From Dietzia sp. ANT_WB102 (GTDB taxonomy: Bacteria; Actinomycetota; Actinomycetes; Mycobacteriales; Mycobacteriaceae), in contig NZ_VOBA01000002.1 of assembly GCF_008369165.1 (NCBI RefSeq), positions 186,001 to 250,000 on the forward strand: 64,000 nucleotides of DNA, read 5' to 3'. The notes under the pieces are model-generated. The model was not told the origin of the DNA. It saw only the letters and a program-made list of their open reading frames with translations, and ran no database searches. Of this stretch, positions 48,417 through 56,519 are shown in pieces; the stretch's first letter is position 1, and each line of letters starts with the position of its first letter. The translations under genes were made by a program, and so were the position numbers.

Positions 48417-49766
48417 TCAGCGTGCCGACGGGGGGATCACCCGCACGGGGATCGCCGGGTCCCCCTGGCTCAGGGCGAGCCCCTCCCACGGCAGCGACAC
48501 CATCACCTCGGCGTGGTGGGTGCGCGACTGCTCGAGCGTCGGGATCGCGGGAGCGGTCTGCCCGCCCCGGATCAGCGGGATCATGAGGTCGCGCTGCTCG
48601 AGTCCGAAGTCCTCGGGAGCGTTTCCGGACCGGGGCAGCAGTACCTCTTCGACGGCGGTGCCCGACCGTCGATGGAGGCGGACCGCTCGCTTGGCCCCGG
48701 GGAGAGACTCCTTGTGGGCGGAGCGCTTGGCCACGGGGATCCCATCCACCTCGACGAGTTTGTAGACCATGCCTGCGGTCGGGGCGCCGGAACCGGTCAC
48801 GAGGCGGGTGCCCACGCCGTATACGTCAACCGGCTCCGCGCGCAGCGCCGCGATCGAGTATTCATCGAGGTCGCCGGAAACCACGATCCGGGTGTTGTAG
48901 GCGCCCAGTGAATCCAGCTGGTCGCGGACCTGCCGGGCGAGCACGCCCAGGTCCCCCGAGTCGATGCGGACGCCGCCGAGTTCGGGCCCCGCCACCTCGA
49001 TCGCCGTCGCCACGCCCTGGGTGATGTCATAGGTATCCACCAAGAGAGTGGTGTCCACGCCGAGGGTCCGCACCTGTGAGCGGAACGCGGCGGCTTCGTC
49101 GGTTCCTCCTGGTCCGGTGTGCAGCAGGATGAACGAGTGTGCGGACGTTCCGGCGGAGGGCACCCCGTGCCGGCGCGTCGCCTCGACATTGGAGGTGGAG
49201 GCGAATCCGGTCAGATAGGCGGCGCGGGCGGCGGCCACGGCCGCCTCCTCGTGCGTGCGACGGGAGCCCATCTCGATAATGGGACGTCCGCCGGAGGCCG
49301 AGGTCATCCGCGCGGCGGCCGAGGCGATCGCGCTGTCGTGGTTGAGAACGGACAAGACCAGGGTCTCGAGCACGACGCACTCGGCGAACCCACCCCGGAT
49401 ACTCAGGACGGGCGAACCCGGGAAAAACAGTTCACCTTCCCGGTAACCGTCGATGTCGCCCGTGAAGCGGAAGTCACGGAGCCACTCGGTCGTCCGCTCG
49501 TCGAGCGAGCCCGCCAGCGCCTCGATCTCCCCGTCGTCGAACCGGAAGTCCGCCACGCGCTCGAGGAGCCGCCCGGTGCCGGCGACCACCCCGTACCGGC
49601 GACCGGAGGGCAGTCGTCGCGTGAAGACTTCGAACACGCACGGCCGGTCGGCCGTGCCGTCCGCCAGGGCCGCCTGGACCATGGTGAGTTCGTATTTGTC
49701 GGTGAGGAGGGCAGTGGAGGGCCGCCCCGTGGGGGGCGTGACGAGTGAGGGTGTCGGCGAGGTCAC
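48417..49766 (-). CDS. pncB: Nicotinate phosphoribosyltransferase
   Basis: 449 residues. N-terminal [16 protein letters not shown], and the active-site region [28 protein letters not shown] and [11 protein letters not shown] are NAPRTase landmarks. It forms nicotinate mononucleotide from nicotinate and PRPP in NAD salvage; nadE elsewhere in the window completes the same pathway. GTG 49766 was set by a leaderless -10 box; longer forms overlap clpS on the other strand. Confidence 0.94.
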   Translation of the reverse strand: MTSPTPSLVTPPTGRPSTALLTDKYELTMVQAALADGTADRPCVFEVFTRRLPSGRRYGVVAGTGRLLERVADFRFDDGEIEALAGSLDERTTEWLRDFRFTGDIDGYREGELFFPGSPVLSIRGGFAECVVLETLVLSVLNHDSAIASAAARMTSASGGRPIIEMGSRRTHEEAAVAAARAAYLTGFASTSNVEATRRHGVPSAGTSAHSFILLHTGPGGTDEAAAFRSQVRTLGVDTTLLVDTYDITQGVATAIEVAGPELGGVRIDSGDLGVLARQVRDQLDSLGAYNTRIVVSGDLDEYSIAALRAEPVDVYGVGTRLVTGSGAPTAGMVYKLVEVDGIPVAKRSAHKESLPGAKRAVRLHRRSGTAVEEVLLPRSGNAPEDFGLEQRDLMIPLIRGGQTAPAIPTLEQSRTHHAEVMVSLPWEGLALSQGDPAIPVRVIPPSAR

Positions 49767-49773
49767 GTCGCCG

Positions 49774-49779
49774 ACTCTA
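49774..49779 (-). promoter_or_regulatory. -10 box for leaderless pncB
   Basis: TAGAGT on the minus strand, 7 nt before GTG 49766; it shares a 52-bp gap with the clpS promoter. Confidence 0.5.
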
Positions 49780-49806
49780 CGGCGTGGCCGACCCGGCGGG
49801 AATCCG

Positions 49807-49812
49807 TATCCT
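49807..49812 (+). promoter_or_regulatory. -10 box for leaderless clpS
   Basis: TATCCT, 6 nt before ATG 49819. Confidence 0.55.
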
Positions 49813-49818
49813 GGTCGT

Positions 49819-50163
49819 ATGCACCCTGTGACGACACCGCTTGCGGCCGTCCGGAGCACCGCCCCGGTGATGGCGATGCCGTCGGCCGCGCCCGTGGAGT
49901 CTGCGGACGCGGATCTCGACGGCGGGGTGGACAACCCCTGGCTCACCGTGGTCTGGGACGATCCGGTGAACCTGATGAGCTATGTGACGTACGTGTTCCA
50001 GCGGGTATTCGGTTACAGCCGTGAGAAGGCGCACGACCTGATGCTCAAAGTCCACAACGACGGCCGGGCGGTGGTCTCATCTGGTAGTCGCGACAGAGTG
50101 GAGAACGACGTCCGCAAGCTGCAGGAGGCTGGACTGTGGGCCACGATGCAGCGGGAGGCATGA
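49819..50163 (+). CDS. clpS: ClpS adaptor for N-degron proteolysis
   Basis: 114 residues. A flexible ~35-residue start, then [38 protein letters not shown] and a GLWATM C-terminus, the ClpS fold that binds ClpC1 and N-terminal hydrophobic residues. Leaderless promoter immediately upstream. Followed after 4 bp by the DUF2017 gene, as in mycobacteria. Confidence 0.95.
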   Translation: MHPVTTPLAAVRSTAPVMAMPSAAPVESADADLDGGVDNPWLTVVWDDPVNLMSYVTYVFQRVFGYSREKAHDLMLKVHNDGRAVVSSGSRDRVENDVRKLQEAGLWATMQREA

Positions 50164-50167
50164 GACG

Positions 50168-50788
50168 GTGAAGGCCTGGCAGCGCAAGCCGTCCCTCGGA
50201 GGGCCGCGCATCAAGTCGGTTATGGAGAGTCACGAGGTGCAGATTCTGCACGCCTTGGTCTCCAATGTCGTCGACATGCTGGAACAGCGCCGGGATTCCG
50301 CGCCCCGCGATGAGCTCGCCGAACTCACCGGGATGCGCAGCGGTCACTCGCAGCTACCGGCCGAGGCGCCCCTGGCGCGGTTGTTGCCGGACTTCCACCG
50401 ACCGGAGGCCGCCGACCGCGTGGACGGTTCCGACGCGGACCGGGCGGCCGTCGCACGGGCCCACAACTCGGGAATGCGCATGATCCACGAGCCGGCGATC
50501 ATCGACGCCAAGCTCGACTGCGCGGGCGTGGTGTTGCGCTCGCTGCCGTCGCGCGGCGGGACCGTGTCGCTCACCCTCGAGCAGGCGAACTCCTGGATGA
50601 GATGTCTCAACGATGTCCGACTGGGGCTGGGGGCGGTTCTGCTGGAGGCCGGCTCGGTCGACGGCGTCCCCGCCACCGACATCCCCGAGTACGTCCCCGA
50701 GGACGACCCCCGGTCCGCTCAGCTGGACGTCTACCACTGGTTGACCTTCATGCAGGACTCCCTGTGCACGGCCCTGGACGGGCAGTGA
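50168..50788 (+). CDS. DUF2017-family protein
   Basis: 206 residues, soluble and mostly helical by eye, with no TM segment or known catalytic motif. Conserved pieces are EVQILHALVSNVVDMLEQR and WMRCLNDVRLGLGAVL. It is consistently next to clpS in this order, so a link to protein turnover has been guessed but not shown. In M. tuberculosis a cysO-cysM-mec block stands between this gene and rhomboid; here rhomboid starts 10 bp later. Confidence 0.8.
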   Translation: MKAWQRKPSLGGPRIKSVMESHEVQILHALVSNVVDMLEQRRDSAPRDELAELTGMRSGHSQLPAEAPLARLLPDFHRPEAADRVDGSDADRAAVARAHNSGMRMIHEPAIIDAKLDCAGVVLRSLPSRGGTVSLTLEQANSWMRCLNDVRLGLGAVLLEAGSVDGVPATDIPEYVPEDDPRSAQLDVYHWLTFMQDSLCTALDGQ

Positions 50789-50798
50789 GGAGCGCATC

Positions 50799-51482
50799 GT
50801 GACCCGAGACCGCAGGGCTCCATGGCAGGGAAGCGGCACCCGACCGGTGGACACGGGTCCGCGACGGTGGCCGGCCCTGGTGCTGCTGTGGGCGTTCGTC
50901 GCCGTGATGTGGGTGGTCGAGGCGGTGGACCAGGTGCTCATCGCGGCGGTTGGGCCCCAGCAGACCCTCGACGAGAACGGGGTCCGGCCGCTGTCGACGG
51001 ACGGGCTGCTCGGCATCCTGTTCCAGCCGCTACTGCACGGAGACTGGGCGCACTTGATCGGTAACTCGATCGCGTTGCTCGTCCTCGGGTCGATCATCGC
51101 GTTGTCCGGTATCCGCCCCCTGGTCAGCGTCACGCTCATCTCGTGGCTGGCCTCGGGTGTGGTGTCCTGGCTCCTCGGCGGCGCCGGGACCGTCCACATA
51201 GGGGCGTCCGGCATCGTCTTCGGTTACATCTTCTACGTCATCGTCCGGGGCTTCTTCTCCAGGCGAATCCTGCACCTGGTGATCGGTCTGGTCATCGGCT
51301 TCTACTACGGGGTCGAGGCGCTTGCGGGTCTGTCGCCGATGTTGGACGGGGTGTCCTGGCAGGGCCATCTCGGTGGGGCTATCGGCGGTGTGGCCTCGGC
51401 GTACGGTCTGAAACGAGACCGGCAGTCGCAGCAGCAACTCGCGGCCGGTCAGCCGCGGTGGTCCACCGGGCCGCTCAGGTGA
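50799..51482 (+). CDS. Rhomboid intramembrane serine protease
   Basis: 227 residues. Six or so TM helices. Catalytic Ser lies in [13 protein letters not shown] (GxSG, ~134) and the catalytic His in [11 protein letters not shown] (~191); an [12 protein letters not shown] loop matches the family L1 loop. It cleaves TM substrates within the membrane. GAGGAG lies ~7 nt before GTG 50799. Its stop overlaps the murI GTG. Confidence 0.9.
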   Translation: MTRDRRAPWQGSGTRPVDTGPRRWPALVLLWAFVAVMWVVEAVDQVLIAAVGPQQTLDENGVRPLSTDGLLGILFQPLLHGDWAHLIGNSIALLVLGSIIALSGIRPLVSVTLISWLASGVVSWLLGGAGTVHIGASGIVFGYIFYVIVRGFFSRRILHLVIGLVIGFYYGVEALAGLSPMLDGVSWQGHLGGAIGGVASAYGLKRDRQSQQQLAAGQPRWSTGPLR

Positions 51483-52318
51483 CGCGTCCGGAGGCTGCGC
51501 GCGCGACGCGCCCGGATGCGCGGGCCCCCATCGGGGTGTTCGACTCGGGTGCCGGCGGCCTGACGGTGGCCCGGGCGATCGTGGACCAGTTGCCCGACGA
51601 GTCGGTGATCTACGTCGGTGACACGGCCAACGGACCGTACGGGCCGCTACCGTTGGCACAGGTCCGGGCGCACGCCCTGGCGGTGGCGGACCAGCTCGTC
51701 GATCGCGGCGTCAAGGCACTCGTGATCGCGTGCAATACGGCGTCAGCGGCGATGCTTCGGGATGCCCGCGAGCGCTACCCGGTTCCGGTCGTGGAGGTCA
51801 TCCAGCCGGCCGCCCGCCGCGCGGTGGCCACCACCAGGTCAGGCCGGATCGGGGTCATCGCCACCCGCGCGACGGTGGCGTCGCGGGCGTATGACGATGC
51901 GGTGGCCGCGGCCGCCGGAGTCGAGTTGACGTCGGTGGCGTGTCCCAAGTTCGTGGATTTCGTCGAGCGCGGGATCACGAGTGGCCGGCAGGTGCTCGGG
52001 TTGGCGGAGGCGTATCTCTCCCCGATCCGCGACGCCGACGTGGACACCCTGGTGCTGGGCTGTACCCATTACCCGTTGCTGTCCGGGGTGGTGCAGTTGG
52101 CGGCCGGAGACCACGTCACGCTGGTTTCGAGCGCGGAGGAGACCGCCAAGGACGTCCTGCGGGTCCTCACCGCCGAGGACCTGCTCCGGCCGCACAACCC
52201 GGCAGAGCCAGCCACCCACGAGTACCTCGTCACCGGCGATCCCGAAGCCTTTCGCCGGGTGGCCTCGCGGTTCCTCGGGCCTGGCCTGGTGAGCGTTGGG
52301 CGGGCAGAGGCGTCCTGA
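51479..52318 (+). CDS. murI: Glutamate racemase
   Basis: 279 residues. Two catalytic Cys: [11 protein letters not shown] (~84) and [10 protein letters not shown] (~195), with [14 protein letters not shown] at the start. Makes D-glutamate for peptidoglycan. GTG 51479 overlaps the rhomboid stop by 4 bp. Confidence 0.96.
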   Translation: MTRPEAARATRPDARAPIGVFDSGAGGLTVARAIVDQLPDESVIYVGDTANGPYGPLPLAQVRAHALAVADQLVDRGVKALVIACNTASAAMLRDARERYPVPVVEVIQPAARRAVATTRSGRIGVIATRATVASRAYDDAVAAAAGVELTSVACPKFVDFVERGITSGRQVLGLAEAYLSPIRDADVDTLVLGCTHYPLLSGVVQLAAGDHVTLVSSAEETAKDVLRVLTAEDLLRPHNPAEPATHEYLVTGDPEAFRRVASRFLGPGLVSVGRAEAS

Positions 52319-52378
52319 CGGCGCGTGACGTGCATCGCGGGTAGGGGCACGAACACCACGACGCGCGGCGCGGCGTGG

Positions 52379-52384
52379 CACGAT
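52379..52384 (+). promoter_or_regulatory. Candidate -10 box (CACGAT) for the MBL-fold gene
   Basis: CACGAT, 7 nt before ATG 52392; no ribosome-binding site. Confidence 0.35.
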
Positions 52385-52391
52385 GGTGCCC

Positions 52392-53171
52392 ATGTTTCTG
52401 ACTGTCCTCGGCTGCTCGGGAAGTATCGGCGGACCCTCCTCGCCGGCGTCCGGGTATCTGCTGGAAGTCGACGGTCTCGCCCCCGTGGTGATCGACATGG
52501 GTCCGGGTGTCCTCGGCGCGCTGCAGCGGCACGTGGCCCCCGAGGACGCGACGGTCCTGCTGTCCCATCTCCATGCCGACCACTGCCTCGACGTGCCGAG
52601 CCTGCTGGTACTGCGGCGCTTCGGCCCGGGTGCGAAGGGCGCTGGCCGAGTGCCGCTGGTCGGACCGTCCGGGACGGCGTACCGGATCGGCGTCGCGTCA
52701 GCGGAGGAGCCGGGCGTGGTCGATGATCTCTCCGACACCTTTGACGTGGCGACGTGGGACGCCACGCCCGAGGTGGAGATGAGAGGCGACGACGACGAGG
52801 TGGTCCTGCGCGTACGGGCCGACCGGGTGGAGCACCCACCGGAGTCGTACGGAATGCGCCTGACCTCCCGTACCGGCCGGATCCTGGCGTACAGCGGGGA
52901 CACCGCCTATTGCGACGCCGTGGTCGAGCTCGCGGACGGGGCGGACGTCCTGCTCTGTGAGGCGTCCTGGACGCACGAGGAGGGACGGCCACCGGGCATT
53001 CACATGTCAGGGGCGGAGGCGGGCCTGACCGCACGTCGCGCCGGGGTGGGGCGTCTGGTGCTGACCCATATCCCCCCGTGGGTGGACCGTGCGGCGGTGC
53101 ACGCCGAGGCGGCCGCGGAGTTCAGCGGGGAAGTCCTGCTGGCGGAGCCGGATCTGCGGATCACCGTTTAG
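52392..53171 (+). CDS. Metallo-beta-lactamase-fold hydrolase, Rv1339-like
   Basis: 259 residues. Metal motif [13 protein letters not shown] (HxHxDH, ~54-59), [10 protein letters not shown], and a late LTHIPPW. These are features of the Rv1339 family, reported in mycobacteria as an atypical cyclic-AMP phosphodiesterase; that role is carried over from memory. ATG 52392 was preferred to 52383 for spacing to the -10-like CACGAT. Confidence 0.85.
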   Translation: MFLTVLGCSGSIGGPSSPASGYLLEVDGLAPVVIDMGPGVLGALQRHVAPEDATVLLSHLHADHCLDVPSLLVLRRFGPGAKGAGRVPLVGPSGTAYRIGVASAEEPGVVDDLSDTFDVATWDATPEVEMRGDDDEVVLRVRADRVEHPPESYGMRLTSRTGRILAYSGDTAYCDAVVELADGADVLLCEASWTHEEGRPPGIHMSGAEAGLTARRAGVGRLVLTHIPPWVDRAAVHAEAAAEFSGEVLLAEPDLRITV

Positions 53172-53182
53172 CGTCCGGCAGC

Positions 53183-53188
53183 TAGGAT
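53183..53188 (+). promoter_or_regulatory. -10 box for near-leaderless rph
   Basis: TAGGAT, 8 nt before GTG 53197. Confidence 0.45.
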
Positions 53189-53196
53189 CGGCGGTC

Positions 53197-53982
53197 GTGA
53201 CCTCATCGAACATCAGCAGAGCAGACGGACGCGGCGACGCCGAGCTGCGTGACGTGACCATCACGCGGGGTTTCACCTCGCACCCGGCGGGCTCAATACT
53301 CGTCACCTTCGGGCAGACGCGCGTCATGTGTACGGCCAGCGTCACCGAGGGGGTGCCGCGATGGCGCAAGGGGTCGGGTCTGGGTTGGTTGACGGCGGAG
53401 TACGCGATGCTGCCGGCCGCGACCCATGAGCGTTCGGGCCGCGAGTCGGTCCGCGGCAAGGTGGGGGGACGGACCCACGAGATCAGTCGCCTGGTGGGCC
53501 GCTCTCTGCGTGCCTGCATCGACCTGTCGGCGCTGGGGGAGAACACCATCGCTCTGGACTGCGATGTGTTGCAGGCCGACGGTGGGACGCGGACCGCCGC
53601 GATCACCGGCGCGTACGTGGCGTTAGCGGATGCGATCACGTGGCTGCAGTCCAGCGGCGCGGTCACCGGTAACCCGCTCACGGCGGCGGTCGCCGCGGTG
53701 AGCGTCGGCGTCGTTGACGGCCGCGTGCTGTGCGACCTGCCCTACGAGGAGGATTCGCGGGCCGAGGTGGACATGAACGTCGTGTGCACTGACGGCGGCA
53801 AGCTGATCGAGGTCCAGGGCACCGCGGAGGGCGCCGCGTTCGGCCGCGACACCCTCGATGCGATGCTCGACTCGGCGCAGGCCGGGTGCGAGCGGCTGTT
53901 CGAGATGCAGCGCGAGGCCCTCGCGGCGCCGTATCCGGGCGAGTTGCCCTCGCCGCCGGCCGCGCGGAACCGGGGGCGGTGA
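53197..53982 (+). CDS. rph: Ribonuclease PH
   Basis: 261 residues. N-terminal [19 protein letters not shown], phosphate-binding [17 protein letters not shown], and [23 protein letters not shown] with catalytic acids. A 3'-5' phosphorolytic exoribonuclease that trims tRNA ends. Its stop overlaps the rdgB GTG (GTGA). Confidence 0.96.
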   Translation: MTSSNISRADGRGDAELRDVTITRGFTSHPAGSILVTFGQTRVMCTASVTEGVPRWRKGSGLGWLTAEYAMLPAATHERSGRESVRGKVGGRTHEISRLVGRSLRACIDLSALGENTIALDCDVLQADGGTRTAAITGAYVALADAITWLQSSGAVTGNPLTAAVAAVSVGVVDGRVLCDLPYEEDSRAEVDMNVVCTDGGKLIEVQGTAEGAAFGRDTLDAMLDSAQAGCERLFEMQREALAAPYPGELPSPPAARNRGR

Positions 53983-54605
53983 CCGTGCCGGTCCGCCTGT
54001 TGGTCGCGAGCCGCAATGCCAAAAAGCTAGCCGAATTGCGACGGGTTCTGGAATCCGAGGGGATCGTCGGTATCGAACCGGTGGGCCTCGACGAGGTCCC
54101 AGCGTTCGCTGAGGAGCCCGAGGACGGCGCGACCTTCGCTGACAACGCGCTGATCAAAGCGCGAGCCGGCGCACGAGCGACCGGACTTCCTTGTCTGGCC
54201 GACGATTCGGGCCTCGCGGTAGACGCACTGGGAGGAATGCCGGGGGTTCTTTCGGCGCGGTGGGCCGGTCGACATGGCGACGACGCGGCCAACAACGCGC
54301 TCCTGCTCGCCCAGATGGCGGATGTGCCCGAGGAACGCCGCGGGGCGGCGTTCGTCTCGGCGTGCGCACTGGTCGGCCCGGGCGTGCCAGATGAGGTCGT
54401 ACAGGAGGGTCGCTGGCCGGGCCGCGTGCTGCGGGAGCCGCGCGGAGAAGGCGGGTTCGGGTACGACCCGCTGTTCCTGCCCGACGGCGGCGACCGATCA
54501 GCGGCCGAACTCAGCCCGCAGGAAAAGGATGCGGGCTCCCACCGCGGACGTGCATTGCGCGCGCTGGTGCCGGCGCTGCGGGTGCTCGCGGAGCGCGCAG
54601 ACTAG
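53979..54605 (+). CDS. rdgB: RdgB/HAM1-type dITP/XTP pyrophosphatase
   Basis: 208 residues. [10 protein letters not shown] near the N-terminus, [23 protein letters not shown] (active site) and [10 protein letters not shown] are family landmarks. It removes non-canonical purine NTPs. It starts at GTG 53979 coupled to rph; GTG 53985 is a near alternative. Converges with the DUF3817 gene across two palindromes. Confidence 0.95.
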   Translation: MTVPVRLLVASRNAKKLAELRRVLESEGIVGIEPVGLDEVPAFAEEPEDGATFADNALIKARAGARATGLPCLADDSGLAVDALGGMPGVLSARWAGRHGDDAANNALLLAQMADVPEERRGAAFVSACALVGPGVPDEVVQEGRWPGRVLREPRGEGGFGYDPLFLPDGGDRSAAELSPQEKDAGSHRGRALRALVPALRVLAERAD

Positions 54606-54607
54606 AG

Positions 54608-54678
54608 CTCGCTGCCGGTCCGGGCCGCCCGCAGCGAGGATGCCCCCCATTAGGTCATCACCGGGGCAGGCCTGCCCC
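54608..54678. terminator. Two hairpins between convergent rdgB and DUF3817 genes
   Basis: CTCGCTGC...GCAGCGAG (54608-54615 with 54631-54638) and a perfect 16-bp palindrome GGGGCAGGCCTGCCCC (54663-54678). Either can act on both strands. Confidence 0.6.
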
Positions 54679-54697
54679 GCATCAGCTCACGGGTGGC

Positions 54698-55072
54698 TCA
54701 GATCGCGTACTCGGCGTGGACGTCGCGGGTCCGAATGTGCTCGAACCAGAACGAGAGGAACGGGATCGTCCCCGCCAGCGCGGTGAGCAGGGTCCGCGAT
54801 GCGGGCCAGCGGGCCTTGATCGCGAGGTCGAGCGTCATGAACAAGTAGAGGATGTAGAACACGCCGTGGGCCTGCCCGATGTAGGTGAACCAGTCGGGTG
54901 CGTCGGACGAGTTCCCCAAGATCAGGTATTTGTAGACCATCTCCATCGTGAGCACGAGCAACCACAGACCGGTGATCCAGGCCAGCACGCGGTAGCGCTT
55001 GAGCGCGCCCGCAATCTTCCCACCGGGATCCGGCTTGCGGTTGTCTGTCTGCGGGGTGGTTGCGGCGGTCAT
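54698..55072 (-). CDS. DUF3817-family membrane protein
   Basis: 124 residues, three predicted TM helices: ~30-47 (LAWITGLWLLVLTMEMV), ~66-84 (IGQAHGVFYILYLFM) and ~95-110. YIGQAHGVFYILYL is the recognisable family core. Function unknown; the domain is also fused to flavoproteins and transporters elsewhere. The ATG overlaps the upstream stop by 4 bp (ATGA). Confidence 0.85.
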   Translation of the reverse strand: MTAATTPQTDNRKPDPGGKIAGALKRYRVLAWITGLWLLVLTMEMVYKYLILGNSSDAPDWFTYIGQAHGVFYILYLFMTLDLAIKARWPASRTLLTALAGTIPFLSFWFEHIRTRDVHAEYAI

Positions 55073-55617
55073 GAAGCAGGTTTCTCCTGGTGAGTGCCGT
55101 TCGCCCGGTCCTTCCGGGCGAGTTCGGCGAGATATGAGTTGTAGGCGTCCAGTCCCTCGTCGCGGACCCCCTCGTCCTCGGCGGGGCGTCGGGTCGGCAG
55201 CAGGTCGGCGGGGATCTCCGTCACAGTCGGACCGCGGCGCCGGCCGGTTCGGCTCATCCCATCGGTTGGCGCGCCCGCGGAGGGGTGCTCGGGCTCGTCG
55301 TCGTAGTCGTCCTTGCCGGGCCCGCCGTCGACCGCAGAGTTCCGGTCGCCCTCGTCCGCCTCCATGCGCACGTACTTTAGGTACGCGTAAATGAGGAACC
55401 CGGCGAGGAACGGCCACATGAACGTGTAACCGAGGTTCTGGACGGTGCCACTGGCCTCCTGGTAGCGGGCGAGCTGCCACAGCCCCATGCCCATGCAGAA
55501 GATCGCCCCGAGCACGACGAACGCGATCCACCCCGGGCGGTGCTTGACCCTGGTCGGCACCGACTCCCCGGAAGCGGTAGCACCTCCGGTCGCGCGAGAA
55601 CCCAGTGTGTCGGACAC
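55069..55617 (-). CDS. Two-TM membrane protein with acidic cytoplasmic tail
   Basis: 182 residues. TM1 at ~29-48 (GWIAFVVLGAIFCMGMGLW) and TM2 at ~62-83 (MWPFLAGFLIYAYLKYV), then a ~100-residue polar tail, acidic in its first half and with YNSYLAELARKDRA near the end. I do not recognise the family beyond its presence next to the DUF3817 gene in related genomes. GTG 55617 has both a GGAGG (overlapping) and a leaderless-type TACCGT 6 nt upstream. Confidence 0.7.
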   Translation of the reverse strand: MSDTLGSRATGGATASGESVPTRVKHRPGWIAFVVLGAIFCMGMGLWQLARYQEASGTVQNLGYTFMWPFLAGFLIYAYLKYVRMEADEGDRNSAVDGGPGKDDYDDEPEHPSAGAPTDGMSRTGRRRGPTVTEIPADLLPTRRPAEDEGVRDEGLDAYNSYLAELARKDRANGTHQEKPAS

Positions 55618-55623
55618 GCCTCC

Positions 55624-55629
55624 ACGGTA
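55624..55629 (-). promoter_or_regulatory. -10 box for leaderless two-TM protein gene
   Basis: TACCGT on the minus strand, 6 nt before GTG 55617. Confidence 0.5.
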
Positions 55630-55676
55630 CCGCTGAACACACGGTAGGCTCATCTCGCCCGGCACCCCCGGGCGAT

Positions 55677-55758
<82 letters not shown>

Positions 55759-55802
55759 CTCGTCGATCGCGCAGAAGTCGGCGCGCCTCGCGGTCGAATT
55801 CA

Positions 55803-56054
55803 GTGGTCGGGGAAGTACCCACCGCGGAGGCGGATATTTGTGCCGGATCGGGCGCCACCCAGTCCGACGCGCAGTGGGTGCTCTCCGGTTATGCACTGAC
55901 ATTCGGCATCGTGCTGGTCGCGGCCGGTCGCGCCGGCGATCTGTGGGGGCGCGGAGGCATCGTCATCATGGTGGTGATCTGCGCGCTCGGGGTCGCGGTC
56001 AATGTTCAGCGCGACCGGGTGAAAGCGGCACGGGTGGACGCTGTGGCGGCCTGA
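55803..56054 (+). pseudogene. Remnant of an MFS drug transporter, internally deleted
   Basis: 83 codons from GTG 55803. Residues ~24-48 (DAQWVLSGYALTFGIVLVAAGRAGDLWGR) match the TM2 region of DHA2-type MFS exporters (QWVxxGYAL...GRLGD), shown here only as separate pieces: DAQWVLSGYAL and AGRAGDLWGR. Directly after that the frame runs into a hydrophobic segment (GIVIMVVICALGVAVNV) and a basic tail like the end of such transporters. A full protein would be 450-500 residues, so the middle is missing. It lies immediately after tRNA-Leu, a common integration site. Expression is unlikely to give a functional carrier. Confidence 0.6.
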
Positions 56055-56091
56055 TCGTTGCGCGTTCGGGGCCCGTCCGACTCCGCACGAC

Positions 56092-56463
56092 CTAGCGCGG
56101 TTTGTGGGCGATCGCCTTGAGTTCCACCAATGTCTCGGGCATACCCAGCCTCTCCACGCCGACGGCTGTCCAGGTCGGACGCCCGTCGCCCTGGAACGCT
56201 GCCTTGGCAGCCATGAACTCTTCCATGTGCTGGGGATAGCCGGTGTGGTAGCTCATCAAGTCCACCAGGTCCTCGGGCGTGCATCCCGCGTCGTGGAGGA
56301 CGCGGGCCAGCGACTCGAATGCCAGGCGGTACTGCTCCGCCGGGTCGGTGGGGGAGTTGCCGGACTCGTCCAGCCCGACCTGTCCGGAGAAATACACCAG
56401 ATCTCCTGCTCGCCTGAAGTCGGAGTACTTGAACTGTTCGTTCCAGTCGCCATGTGATGCCAT
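56092..56463 (-). CDS. RidA-family protein
   Basis: 123 residues. Homologous to YjgF/YER057c/UK114: LVYFSGQVGLDESG, LVDLMSYHTGY and TWTAVGVERLGMPETLVELKAIA with a C-terminal Glu. The classical RidA arginine at the deaminase site is not in its usual context (no CRV-type motif), so this belongs to a divergent subfamily with unproven imine deaminase activity. AAAGGAAG lies ~7 nt before ATG 56463. Confidence 0.85.
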   Translation of the reverse strand: MASHGDWNEQFKYSDFRRAGDLVYFSGQVGLDESGNSPTDPAEQYRLAFESLARVLHDAGCTPEDLVDLMSYHTGYPQHMEEFMAAKAAFQGDGRPTWTAVGVERLGMPETLVELKAIAHKPR

Positions 56464-56519
56464 TGTTCTTCCTTTCGTTGGTGGCAGATCGTATTGTCCG
56501 GTCCTCGACGCGGGACTGG

